Source of the DNA: Norana najaformis
Lineage: Eukaryota; Annelida; Clitellata; Crassiclitellata; Hormogastridae
Length of the DNA: 64,000 bases
Assembly (NCBI GenBank): GCA_964023275.1
Contig: OZ029915.1
Coordinates: 21,790,775 to 21,854,774, forward strand
Direction of reading: 5' to 3'
Below, one piece after another: positions 32,786 through 46,290 of this stretch. Position 1 is the stretch's first letter. The number at the start of each line of letters is the position of its first letter. A program made the translations under genes and the position numbers. The notes under the pieces were generated by a model. It was not told where the DNA came from. It made no database searches and saw nothing but the letters and a program-made list of their open reading frames with translations.

Positions 32786-33174
32786 GCTTGCCGCCGAATC
32801 ATTAATGGAAATCTCGAGAGAGGTCCAGTGGGTTGAAGTCCGTGTGGCTGAAAACACCTGCATGAGAAGCGAAAAATTTCGTCTGCTGGCAAATCTTATT
32901 AAAGGTGTGAGTTTTACGTTTTGCGCCACAGATCTCTGGTAAATAACGTCTACAATGAAATGCTTTTTATAAGAAGCGGTCCGCACTTGAGACATTAGGA
33001 CCTTTAGTCAACTTAAAACCTAAAACTGCATAATAAATCAATTTAAACATTAATTTCAGTGATATTCATGTATTTATGGGAACTAATTACCAAATTATAT
33101 AGTGTCAGATAAAAATTATAAACGACTAACTATTTTAAAATAAAATTTTGATATGGCTTCTGCTGAAGCCTTTG

Positions 33175-33330
33175 GCTTTGTGCAGCCTCGCCGCTTGGCT
33201 TATAATGCGATGCGAAGAGTACAGGTTCGAGCCTGCACCAAGTCAGTGTTACTATGTAAGGATATTGAGAGAGTCCTTCACTCACAGTTGCTCAGCGCCA
33301 TCGATGCTGTGTGATATGGCCGTGTATGCA
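33175..33330 (+). mobile_element. tRNA-derived SINE, copy 2
   Basis: AGAGTACAGGTTCGAGCCTG (B box) is followed by CAGTGTTACTATGTAAGG, GTCCTTCACTCACAGTTGCT and CAGCGCCATCGATG. It aligns with the SINE at 2676-2860. The A-box side is more decayed. Confidence 0.7.
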
Positions 33331-35030
33331 CTTCTGAATTTTGAAAGGAGGTCAATATATCAAATATAGTATTTGATACAGCTATATACAAATTTTTATT
33401 TGCATATAGCCAAGCTCTGTAAGTAAGTAGGCCTATTACTTTTGATTTGTGTTGGTAATCACAATTAGGGTTTATAATGCATTTGTTTAATTTACATTTG
33501 CTTAATTTAACAATTATGTTTGTGCTCAAGTGCTAATAGCTGAGTGCATGAAGCACCCTATGCATGTCTTGTATAACAATTACGTACGAAAATTGCTGTT
33601 GTATTCTAAATTGTAGGAAACTGACATTAAGGAACATCCAAACGTGATGCGCAATGGGAATTAAGTCAATCCCGATGGCTGCATCCTTCAAAAAAGTCAA
33701 GATACATAGCGACTCGTTCTTCAGAGACTCGTTTTCCGCAAGATTGATTCTGACGCAGACATTGAGTTTGATACCAACATATCCTGTTTCAAATTATCTG
33801 ATGCCAAACTGAAATTAGAAATCAATTGTGTGGCCAAAGCTAGCTTCAGTCGTCTGCTCCATCCTGGCCATTCCAGCAACTGGTCATCGTCAGAATGGGT
33901 ATTTTCTTTGGGAAGGAATGTTTGAGGATCGTTAAATGGAGCTCTCAAAATTTCAATGGTATTATTATTACTATGGATTAAATATGTGAAAAAAATCATA
34001 AAATTGTGAATGTGATGTAGAATGTAATGATGCAATCTCAAAAGAAGCTAGCCGGACTTGAGGCAAGTGAAGCTGTGGAAAATTCCAGTCGCACATAAGC
34101 GTAGAGTGATCATCATCTGTAACTGCACATAATATTTCTTGCTTAACAACAAAAATAATAATCAAATAAATTACAGTACAACAAAACTTAATGACTACAA
34201 AATTATATTTTGTTTATCATTGTTACTAAGTATAAAGTTTGAGCTGCTTTGGCCTATGCACTGCATTATATTACAGGGCGATTGATCGACAGATGGGTAG
34301 TTCTTTTGATCAAATGGTTGTCCTACTACTGAACAGGTAGGCCTTCTTGACAGGCTTAATGTTGTATTTACATATTATAATGTCTAGATCGTGATTCCGT
34401 TCAAGTGTTCGTCAAAAACAGCAAAGAGCTTTTATGCATCTACATCACTCTAACTGACATGCAAATGTGTATGCGTGGATATTGACGGAATGTACATTGT
34501 ATGTATGTATATAAATATAAATCGTCTTTAATCAATTGCGCTGAGCTGCACTTCCATCGCACAAAGGCGGATTCAAAGCACTTTTATTGACTGCACTAAG
34601 GCAGTCGTAGATGATGCCACAGCGGCGGCTGCTGCTGCTGCTGCTAGAGTTGTTGGTGGCGGTGATGGTGGTGCAGTTCACTAGACGCCGCAGTCCAATG
34701 GAACAATGTCCATCACGCATGCGTCGTCGATATAGCAAGCTGAGCAGCCGATCGCTTCAGCCTATTCCACTATACGCCGTTAATGTGTATACATGCATAA
34801 TTTGAATATACAGTTATACATATATCCATACAGGCATACACACATACACCTATACATTATATAGCCTACACTATTCGATTCATGCGCAATGGTACCATAT
34901 ATATATATATATATATATATATGTATTATAATCATCGATTGATTTTCCCCTTCTGAATTGCAAAGCTGCGCTCATTTATAATGCGGTCAATCTCGAGCTG
35001 AGACAATACATGTGCTGTTATGTGAAGCAC
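33331..35030. other. Non-coding stretch
   Basis: A short (GCT)n at 34624-34645 gives a Leu-rich plus frame and a Ser-rich minus frame, both artefacts. A TA tract lies at 34898-34922. Minus frame 34041-33721 (106 codons) has no recognised domain. Confidence 0.45.
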
Positions 35031-35031
<1 letters not shown>

Positions 35032-35083
<52 letters not shown>

Positions 35084-35164
35084 CATCATCATCATCATTA
35101 TTGTATTAATGATAATAATAATAATAATTATTATTATTATTATCATCATCATCATCATCATCAT
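35032..35164. repeat. Compound (TTA)n-(TCA)n microsatellite
   Basis: TTA triplets, then TCA, a short AAT stretch, then TTA and TCA again. The Ile-, Tyr- and His-runs and the Met/Ile minus frames are its translations. Confidence 0.95.
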
Positions 35165-37989
35165 TTGCGCCATCTTCGTCATCATCGACATCATCCTCGT
35201 CAATCAATGAGTCAATCATTAGGACACATGATGAATTCAGCTCCAAGGTGTTGTAGTGGCATTCACTAGATAGCATTTGCGAATATTCTAAATGAATCAA
35301 AAGAAATAATTATGCTATTCAAAATCTTCGGCATGTAATGTAATATGAAACGTTTATACGTTATATGAAATTAGCCTCTTTATTAGCGCGTCAATTGGAG
35401 GAACTGTATAAAGGTTGACATGACATTATACAGTGACACTGTTAATGTTTGACATTACATTCTTATGTAGTAAATTAATGTTCGACTCCAGGAAATCACT
35501 GATTCCACGTCAGTGAAGACATACAGACACTGAATCAGCCCGATCAAAAGCCTTAGGCGACAGGTGGGAGTAAACTCCCTACATTTCAGGGCAATTCCAA
35601 TTAGAAAAATATTAGCTTTTGCTGTAAATTGCTTTTGGATATGTATTTGCTGCAATGACTTAGACAGTTGCAGATGTAAACATCTGGAAGCTACAATACA
35701 TGAAAAGGCATTCGAGAGCCAACGTGTGATGTACCTATTATTATTGTTCGTGCGTGAAGGAAAAGCTATTCAGTTACGCATAAGATTCTCACATCGGTCG
35801 AAGGGTCAGTTCGACGAAAGCGAATTTTAAATTGGATCATCTTTCCAAGAATTGACATTCTCTTTAAAGTCAGTGACATCACTCATCATACAAATAGTTA
35901 TAGAAATTAGCCTATTTATTTGTTAAAGGAGATTGTGCTAATTTTCTGTGTCTTTATTTAGCCTGTAATAAAATGGTCGAAACCTATGACAAAAGATCGG
36001 TTGCATCTGATATGATCAAATTCGGGGCCTTGTGGGGAAACAAATCTGTCATTATCAGGCAACCATGTTACTGAAAAGTTTCACATTGATTAATTATAGG
36101 CGATCAGACTGTCAGCCTATGTTGTCTGCGAAGTTCATTACAATTATTACGTGAAGACACCTTCGCTTCCTTTGCTGCGGGTGTTCAGGTGTGCGTCTGC
36201 TTAGATAGACTGTGATGATGAAGGTGCATTAATCATCGAAAACACACGAGTCTGCATCAGTTCGAGCACTTGGATGCGTATCGTTGTTAAAGAAACGGCA
36301 TGCCTTTGAGTCCAAGGTTCGAAATTTCCGATAGATCCTGTAAAATTCAAAGATTGCTTCGAGTTACTAGAAGACAGTTTGTTTGCAGGTTGCATAACCG
36401 TTGCTGTGTTTCTGCCTCAGTAGAAAGAAATCCAGAAAACGCGCCTACGATGACAATTACAGCGTGAAGAAAAAGATAGTAACCCCTACCTTACATCCTC
36501 GAAGTAAGTTCTGCTTAAAGCATGCATCATTGTAGCAAGAAAACAATTCTAAAGAAACTCTGAACATGATGTCAGCTGTAAATTTCGGACTAGATTCCGT
36601 TGGTGTTCTTCGTGTGTGCGAGAGCGTGTCATTAGTGACTCTTCCATCTATCAGTCGATTACAGATGAACTTGTTGTTCTTAATATCGTTTGTACACGTG
36701 AGAAGCGCCTTCGAAAGTTACATAGAAAGCGCAATAAAATGTTATATTACATACATGGACACCAACCTACATACATACAATACATAAGACATACAATACT
36801 ATACAATACATATACCCAAAAAACGAAGCCAGATCATCTATGTGGCATTTTATGTTAGTCCCAGTTCTGTGTTGTATTACTAGACAATGTTGCCTTGAAC
36901 TGCAGCACAGAATATGTTACCTAAGAACTACTGACAAGAACTTACCTGATTCTTCTCCATCCTTCAAAGGCTGAAAACCATCCTACACAACGGAACATTG
37001 ATAATGATGAATGGGAAGAGCTGCTGTTGCTGATTAATAATTTACATGAAGTGGTGCTATACAAGGAATGGATTACATTACATTACAACGAGGATCGTAC
37101 TAGTGTCTGATGTTACCAGGCATTAGTTTATTTACTGCAATCATTCCATTTTATCGTTCTACCATCTGATGAGTATTGACGACAAATGCGTATAATATAT
37201 GACTGTTTACATTCCCCAGGGTCCTCGGAGTTAACGCCCTGGTGGAGACAAGAGAAGATAATGCGACCGAACCTAAACAACATCAATAAAGAAGAGAAAT
37301 CGGAAACCCCTCATTGATGTCGCTAAAGCCGGCTGGCCCTTTTCCACCGCTCGACAGAGACCTTTCCAGTTCACATGAAAGAATCGAACTCGGACGTGAA
37401 AAGCCACGTGATTACAAATCGATCACGATGGAATTTGGCGCGGGGGTCGGGAGAAGAGGATCCCCGGATAAACCTGTAGATGGCGCCATTAACTTCTAAG
37501 ATCGGCTGCAAATCGTCCATCTAGACAGACTACCTGTCGAATCAGAAGGAACTGATATTTATTTTTTTCCGGTTACAGTCCAGTTCACTCGGCGTGAAAT
37601 CAGTTTTCCGCCCAAGTGTCTGATCAATCAACCACCACCGGTAACATCAGCTGAACCGCAGCGCTCGATGCCAGATGCTTGAATGTACCAGAAGAATTAA
37701 TGTGACCTAGAAACAAAGTGTCTGGTAACAATAACCGGTTTGTTACTTTCGCATAATTATTGTAGGAGGCCACATTACACCTATAAGGTATGACACACCC
37801 ACTGCCCTTAACTAAACTGTTTTTAATGAATATGCATTTTCTAGCTACAATAGTCTCTGCGATTATGCAGACATCACTTGCTAAATATATTAATGGCGTG
37901 AATAACATAAAATGGCATTGCATTAGCGAAGGGATGAATGCACGAGCGGTGCTTGAGTGGTTACCGAGCAGAGTCCTCGAGTTCAACAT
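35165..37989. other. Non-coding stretch
   Basis: No frame longer than about 90 codons carries a recognisable motif. An ATACAATAC-rich run lies at 36760-36815. Positions 37314-37500 are GC-richer and open on plus, without a family signature. Confidence 0.45.
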
Positions 37990-37990
37990 A

Positions 37991-38022
<32 letters not shown>

Positions 38023-38092
38023 CGATGATGACGATGATGACGACGACGACGATGATGATGACGATGATAATGACGACGATGACGACGACGAC

Positions 38093-38124
<32 letters not shown>
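37990..38124. repeat. (GAT/GAC)n microsatellite
   Basis: About 135 bp of GAT triplets with scattered GAC and two AAT interruptions. It gives a poly-Asp plus frame and poly-Ser minus frame, which I treat as artefacts because the flanks carry no coding signal. Confidence 0.95.
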
Positions 38125-38125
<1 letters not shown>

Positions 38126-38260
38126 AGGGTGACATGCATTATTCATGTATTCATGTGCACTACATGTAGAGGGCGCTTGGTGATCCAGGGACACGTAGGT
38201 GGCTAACGATTAAAAATGGTGAAGTAAGAGCCGGAGGATACAGAGGAAGAGGAGAAGGGA

Positions 38261-38279
38261 GAAGAAGAAGAAGAAGAAG

Positions 38280-38309
<30 letters not shown>
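38261..38309. repeat. (GAA)n microsatellite in a purine-rich region
   Basis: A pure AGA/GAA run of about 49 bp within a purine-rich tract from about 38221 to 38530. GAA/TTC repeats of this kind can form triplex DNA. Confidence 0.9.
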
Positions 38310-38310
<1 letters not shown>

Positions 38311-38529
38311 GAAAAGGGAAACTGAGGATGAAGTATGAAGATAATGGATAGGAGGCGTGGAAGGATAAGGAAAGAGACGACGAAAAAGAAGAAAATATAA
38401 AGAGGAGAAGCGAAAAGAAGAGAGGAAACATATTAAACAAATGAGATGTAATGGAGGTAAAATGGGGAGGACATGAGGGAAAGATTGTCGGATGAAAAAG
38501 AATAATAAGGTGAAAGAGAAGTGACAAGA

Positions 38530-39613
38530 TTTGTATTTATCTGCAGGGACGATGAGGAGAAGAATAAGGTAATAAGAAGTATGAGGGGAGCAGAAGGTTG
38601 GATTCCTGTGATTGGGAATGATACCAATTGATTGAGAGAAGCAATTTTCGTGAATGCCAGCAATTCATGTAGCCAGATAAACATCATCATTGCGAGGTTA
38701 AGCCAAAGGCGACCTGATGGTTTCAAGGTGCGAATATTGCCTCGCTTGCCGGAAGGGCTGTCTTAGCAACGAGCAAACAGCATTAACAGCTACATGTAGA
38801 ATCTATGGCTTAATAGGTTCTTATTATCTGCCTTCAAACGTGGCTCTTAAACAACTACAATAATCATTCTAAAGGTAATGTTGTTTAGGGAGACCTAAAA
38901 TTTATTCAGGGCCGAATTCTGATGCAAATTTAAATGTCAGTTCAATCATAAGACATCAGCTTCACGAAGAATAAACAACACACGAGGGCAATGAACCGTT
39001 CAATCGATTATTTACGAGGTTCATATTTAATGGTTGATACCGAGACGACCACAAGTGAACACAACGTCTGTCGCTATTGACGGACAAATTGGTTGATGGC
39101 CAGATGGATGGATGATGGACCGACGGACGAACGGACGGATGAATAGATGGATGGTTTGATTGATGATGATTGCATCGAATACTTGGCATTAAGCTACTAT
39201 AAGACCAAATATTTTTATTCTTGTGCAATCGAGATCCGCATAGTAGTGACAGGAGAGATTGATCACATGTACAAAAATTCCATCGTCGCATGAAATTATT
39301 CCGAAAATGGGATAAGTTTAATTAAAGACGAAGTTTAAAGAACCGATGATGGACGTTTTAAAAGCGGGACTTTGAGATGTACTAAGATGATCCGCAGTAT
39401 TTTGTTCCAGAACCTGGAGGACAATGCGCAAAAGTGATAGCTTGTAAAAGCAAGATTTTGACCTGCATTCATGAAGTACATTTATACATACATATTTCTG
39501 TTGTAATAATTCATATCTATAACCAGTGGCTTTTATGGCACTACATGTACAATAGTTCAGTGGATTTATAATGTAAAACAAGTCCATATGGCAACATATA
39601 CACGTATCATTTA
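38530..39613. other. Non-coding stretch
   Basis: A short degenerate ATGG tract lies at 39098-39160. No gene is visible. Confidence 0.5.
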
Positions 39614-39693
39614 AGGCAAAATATCTAGTTAAGGTAGCCTAAATATTTAGTCAAGGTAGCCTAAATATCATGTCAGGGTAGCCTAAATAGTTA
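39614..39693. repeat. 22-bp tandem repeat, about 3.5 copies
   Basis: Unit close to GTAGCCTAAATATTTAGTCA plus AG. Copies drift in the second half of the unit. Confidence 0.8.
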
Positions 39694-39847
39694 GAATGTT
39701 GAATGTTGTGTTATTTGTACATATCTTTATATAATGTATGTGTCGATGTCTCACATATATTATAGGTCTACAATAAGCTTACATATTTGTGTTGATATAT
39801 AGGTCTACTCTCCACACATGCTTATACCATAAGCCTATGCGCATGCA

Positions 39848-39848
<1 letters not shown>

Positions 39849-39891
<43 letters not shown>

Positions 39892-39906
39892 AATATATTA
39901 TATATA
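39849..39906. repeat. (TA)n tract with TTATATAAA interruptions
   Basis: Alternating AT with two TATTATATA breaks. Confidence 0.85.
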
Positions 39907-40541
39907 AGCATGTACACGACATCAGGTCGCATTTCGGTCTCACAAGCGATATGAGACCGGCGTATTGCTCCTGCTGAAGACTCGATATTGGCTTATGTCG
40001 TGATAGGCACAAGCTATCTGAAATAGGCGCATTGTTCCGGCTGAAGACTCGACTAAATCCGATCTCCATCGAACTCAGCCGAAGTGCATGCTGGGACGAC
40101 TGTGTGACCCGCTTCATTGCATGCATCCAACTGACCATCGGTACAATAAGACGTCGACTACACGCCGCCTCCTATCGGTCAGTTTGGTATGGGCGCGGAT
40201 GCGGAACAAGGCTGCTGCTGCTGGTACCGCTAGGGGTGGAAGCGGTGGTAGCATTGAAAGTGATACTGATGGTGATATGATGGCATTCTTCCAAACGGAG
40301 TCGTCGTAGGCGGCTTCTGAAGAGGCCGTGATATACTGCTTTCTTCGGTCTTCGGCTCCTGACGAATGCCACATTTTTGCCGTCATATGCTTAGAAATCT
40401 ATGTTGAGGGGTCGTCTGTCGAACGCCTATGTAATCGTCCACGTGATCAATTATCCAGATAATCTGGGTTGTGATACCAACCATCTTCATTAGAAAAGAA
40501 CCATGTTGCTGTAGATAGTCAGTCGTACGTGACCGTCACGC

Positions 40542-40758
40542 ATGGAGGGCCAGAGGTTGCATGCAGGTAACGTCCTGCTGAAGTTCGACCTGCACCACAG
40601 CGATGAGAGCAGTGCTGCGGACAGCGCTGCGCCAAGCGATGGCTCGGACGGGTGTCTTCTGTCTTGCTTTCCCACCTGCCAGGTGCCCCGCTATCACGCT
40701 GGTCAGATGATTACTGGACATCTCATGATTAGACCTGTCAGCAGAATCATCATCTCAG
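40542..40758 (+). CDS. N-terminal exon of an arrestin domain-containing (ARRDC-like) protein
   Basis: ATG at 40542 with an in-frame TGA four codons upstream. It runs 72 codons to a strong donor, CTCAG|GTAAGC, splitting a codon after base 1. The opening VLLKFDL strand and the later VPRYHAGQMITGHLMIRPV match the first beta strands of an arrestin N domain, where the family has a [YF]xxGxxxxG turn. Between them are about 25 Ser/Ala/Asp/Cys-rich residues (20-45), longer than the usual short loop. Alpha-arrestins are cytosolic adaptors that link membrane cargo to ubiquitin ligases and trafficking, but this copy's partner is unknown. The next recognised exon is at 59496-59950, with a matching splice phase (1). 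About 50 residues of the N domain are missing between the two, so a symmetrical phase-1 exon is probably hidden in the intron. Confidence 0.65.
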
Positions 40759-43556
40759 GTAAGCGTCTCATTTGTCCCGTGATTGCCAGTCGGTATTTTG
40801 AGGTGATGGGGGGCCAAGCTTAACTGATTACCTGCAGCATCTATATTGGGTATGAGTGAATTGCACATTTGAATGTTTCAGGAATGCATTCAGTGAACTG
40901 CATATTGTATAACAATAAGTCATAATCCTCTGGCAACAAAACCTTTTTGTGTCACATTTTATTTAGTACCTCTTTACACACCAGTGGGGCGTGGTAATCT
41001 CACTGATTAATGCCAGTCTAGGGTTTGCAGATCTTACGACTTTTCCGACAGAGTAAATATCGTAAAACCAATCTTAACCTTTGCCTCTTAGTTCACCGCA
41101 AACTTCAAAATAGGAGCATCAGTTTTTAGTTGTCAAAGAGAGCTAAGCGTTGAAAATTTGACGGTGGAGCGAATACAAAGCTCGAGTTCCTCAACGGTTC
41201 GTAAAATGAAATAAGTGTTGAGATATTTTTATTTGTCCTCATTGTTATTTACCCGACAAGCAGAGAAGAATTAAAATGATGACTTATTATTTGATAATGG
41301 TTAGAAAATTATTTGCGTATAAAATACACAGAACCAGAAAATTTAAGTCAAATGAGGTTGAACAGAATGTTTCATAAGTTCTTTTTAATTTGGTGGTCGT
41401 TTTTGGTCCAATTATTTTATCAATAGCACCATGCTTGTCAGATTTGAGCCAAGAAATGATACAGTATTTTACACTGCATGCCTAAAGGGCATGGCCATTA
41501 GTAGCATTCGCCAACATATCAATCAGTGAATTGACCAAAAGCCGTTTTCTCTGGCAAACATGATAAAGATTTATTTGACTGAATCGTCTTTCTCAATAAC
41601 CAGGAGAAACAGGGAGAACTTCCAATATATTAATCAGAACATGTAATTTTTGCCACGTCATATCACTCTTTAAAAACAGAATATTCAAGCACAGTATCAA
41701 CTGTCTCGCAGTTATTTCAAACACTTTGCACAAAAATGATGCGTCACGTTTTTTCTCTAAGCAAGGCCTTCTGCAAAATGTCTTTTGGTCATGCAGATCG
41801 ATTAAAAAATTTAAGAGTCTCAATGTTTAAATCTGTAGATAAAATAAAGAGCATCGATTTAAAAATTTAATAGTCTCTATGTTTACTTAAGTCTGTGGGT
41901 AAAATAAAGACTTGAAATTGACTTCGTAAGTTCTTAATTTTATTTTCATCACCCGTTGTTTATATAAATTTAAATATCTTTGCAATACAGATCACTATAA
42001 AAAATCCCATATTTAATGCAAACAACTCGAATTTATAAAATGTGGCATATTACGCGTGGAATCAAGCAATGGCATCAGTTGCAGCATTGACCTACAATAA
42101 GTCACATGAAGAGGAAACAGAAATCAGAGAACTGGGTTACATCCTATCAGTTCTCAGGTCCCTGGTTAAATTTCTAGTAATTCTGAATTAAGAATTGGAT
42201 TGTCAATCTGTATTAACTTAAGAAAAAAGCAAGGGATTGCCAAATGATCTCCAACATTATATTAGTGAGTTCGCTGAGGAGGCCAGAACGGATAAACAGA
42301 TTCAACACCTCGAACTGAAACACTGAGGCGCCTCCTCTGCTCTTTGCGAGTCGTTCGTCGTAAGAATTTAAATACTCAACTGATGGTCATATACTATGTT
42401 CAGATGAGATCCTATCGTTCGAGTCTTCGGTTCATCTCTGTTGATGACACCTAGCAGAGCAGTATAGCATTGCCTTAACACTGGATTTAGGAGACTTCAT
42501 TCTTTTATTCTAGTTTTTCGGGTTAATCCAAGTGGGAGCATTATGTTGCTTAGGTTACTGTCAGGCTGCAGTGCAAATTTCTTCGACGGCTGCACAGAAA
42601 TAGCTTTCGTCTCCTGCAGGCCTCATTACGAGATAATAAACCGCTGCAGTAAATAACTAACTATGTAAACAACATATCCTTGAAACAAGATACGCTGTAA
42701 TACACGAAGCTGGGTCAGCAATGCTCTGAGATCTCGTGTGACGCTATATAAATCATGCTTTACAGTATATATTACACGTTAATGTATTTCGTATAGATCG
42801 CAATGTATCAATTGGAGAATAGAAAGGTCCCCGCATAGCTAAGCAGCGTGCATCCACACGGCTACACTTGTTTGAGTTCCCTGCGTTAGACAGGCAACAA
42901 GAGAAACACGACCTATAGACAAACAAATATTATACCAGACAGACAGACATATAGACAAACAGACATATAGACAAACACATATCCCTAAGGACAAAAAGAC
43001 AGTATATCTGCGGTGAATAGATGATGGACCTGAATATTCTTTTGGTATAGGCCTCCATAGACGAATCAAGACATTTAGACGAACAAAGACGATATCTAAG
43101 ATTGTGAGGTACTGGGCAGACTAAAAATCAAAAACATCATTATCAAACGCCAAATACTGTACAATACTTAACGAGAGAAATTGATAAAGAAATTGTTATC
43201 TCTTAGCTAATTTAAAGAATTGTTATCTCTTACCTAATTTTCATAAGCCTAGAGAAAAGTGGCCACAACTAGACATGCCGAAGGGCAGACTATTAGTAGC
43301 AAATTGCTGCGCAGAATCTCGCAGGGTAAGTGGCTACGGAGCCTTATTGATCCACAGTTATACGCTACACATCTGGCTGGAATTATTTATGATCAATCTT
43401 AGCATTTTATATCAATCTTTGCAAACCAAGCAATGGTATCACAAGACCAAAACAAGAGAAATCAGAAACACAACATGTTGATCAGAACAGCATATCTGCA
43501 TGTTATGTTATACTGCAAACCGACAGCATAAGAATAATTCAATCAATTATAGTGAT
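40759..43556. other. Probable intron of the arrestin-domain gene, first part
   Basis: AT-rich, no exon recognised. A short ACAGACATATAGACAAAC tandem lies at about 42940-42980. Confidence 0.5.
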
Positions 43557-43800
43557 TCTAATCTAATCTAATCTAAAAACTTCTATAGCACCACTGCAAT
43601 AATGCTCATGGCATCAGTCGATGGTCGCTGCTAAACAAAATCATTGTCCAAGCCAAAGTCTACGGTGAGTCCGGGTCGAAAAGCCAGACAGGAGTCCAGA
43701 AGTAAATGAGAAAATCACATACAAAACTGACAACCGCATTATCCCTGAAAGCACATTTTCGATCAATATTTAAATAATCCAGCATGTGTTTTAAAAGTTT
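43557..43800 (-). mobile_element. LINE 3' end, (TTAGA)n family
   Basis: Minus strand: AGCGACCATCGACTGATGCC, ATTATTGCAGTGGTGCTATA, AGAAGTTT and three to four TTAGA units at 43559-43576. Some 3' coding-side sequence (an AAAACACATGCTGG block at about 43790) may be the end of the RT ORF. Confidence 0.7.
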
Positions 43801-45025
<1,225 letters not shown>

Positions 45026-45832
45026 GTACATAATCTCTGAAAGCACGAAGCCATTTCTTTAGATCGACATTCGATAAGAAATAAACTGCAAATTCGTATT
45101 ATGAGGTCATTTGATGATTCGAACGATTTCGATTTAAAAGAAGTCTAAAGTGTCTTAGTGTCAATTTTATGCTTTAGTGCTTTTATGTTTTTGATACTTT
45201 TTAATGTTTACATCCTTTATACACTTGCTTTAGACGCGTGCATCTATGCATACTAATAATTGAATAATTAATCCCGTGGAACAATTTCTCTTATATAAGC
45301 CTACATGCACATTACAACTCAGAAATTAGATAATCATATGGATATACATATAGGACTGGCCAATATAAAAATCTGTAACTGGAATAGCTATATAACATGA
45401 TGTAAAATATATTCTTATGGACATACATGTATATAAAAGCTAAATATTTGGTTATTCTCTGATCGATACACGTGCGTTTCTGTGGGAGCGTATTTTTAGG
45501 GAGTCTATGCTATGTACATAATTGTACATAATTGTGGGGTTCTTTATTCATCCCTGAATGTCGTGTGTGTGGGTGTGTGGGTGTGTGTTGTCAGCGCTCT
45601 CATAATTCCGCAAATTCCGTGTAAAGAAAAAACACACCTGAAGATGGCGCGAGTGATGAATTTTCTGTGCGCAAGTATCTGGAGAGTCATCAGAAGCACT
45701 GGAGTGTCTTTTCCATTTACAGCACTTTGTGGACTTCAGATCAAACCGCCCTGTCCTGAAAATGGTTCTATCGGTATCCCTGCATTTGTTTCTCTGCCTA
45801 TGTCCATATGCTTTTCAATGACGATAGCATGT
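45026..45832. other. Intronic, non-coding
   Basis: A (GTGTGGGT)-like run lies at 45566-45590. The plus frame 45512-45868 (118 codons) is not recognisable and runs into the LTR-like repeat. Confidence 0.45.
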
Positions 45833-46290
45833 TTCAAGCGCGTTTGTGTTGTATCCGCTACGTCATGACGATAAGTCATCGGGTTGCTTAATTATCTGTG
45901 ATTGGGTGGCGGCGTCCTTCGTGCAGGCGGGATGACGTCAGCAGTGATTTTTGCCGACGCGCATTGTATCACGTGAGCGCTCGCGCGGGAAAAGTCATAC
46001 ATATGGTTTTGTGAGTCAGTGTGTTTGTGGAAAAACCTACGCTGGAGCAATAGCGGAAAGTTTTGGAAAATCCACGATTGCGCAATACCGAGAGGCATAT
46101 CTAGGCTTGTCTCCTAACTTGTCGGGAAACAGCCTATACAATGCTATTGCGAGTGCAAAAGGTTGTAGATCATTAATGTGTCGTGTGCCCAGTCGATAAT
46201 TTAAATTACGGTTGTCATTGAAATATTCATACGTTTAGCAACTGTGTGCTGCGGTACCTGTGTCATCGAACTGTTCGGTTATTCAGGTAT
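45833..46290 (+). mobile_element. LTR-like repeat, copy C
   Basis: Starts TGTTTCAAGCGCGTTTGTGT and ends near CGAACTGTTCGGTTATTC. It contains ATTGG (45901-45905), a CRE TGACGTCA (45933-45940) and an E-box CACGTG (45970-45975), then GGAAAATCCACGATTGCGCA as in copies A and B. No internal retroelement sequence flanks it, so it looks like a solo LTR inside the arrestin gene's intron, in sense orientation. Confidence 0.6.

Noticed and set aside
37790..38206. Open frame with a 40-residue Asp run
   Set aside because: It is a translation of the (GAT/GAC)n microsatellite, with stops or unrelated sequence on either side and no splice support.
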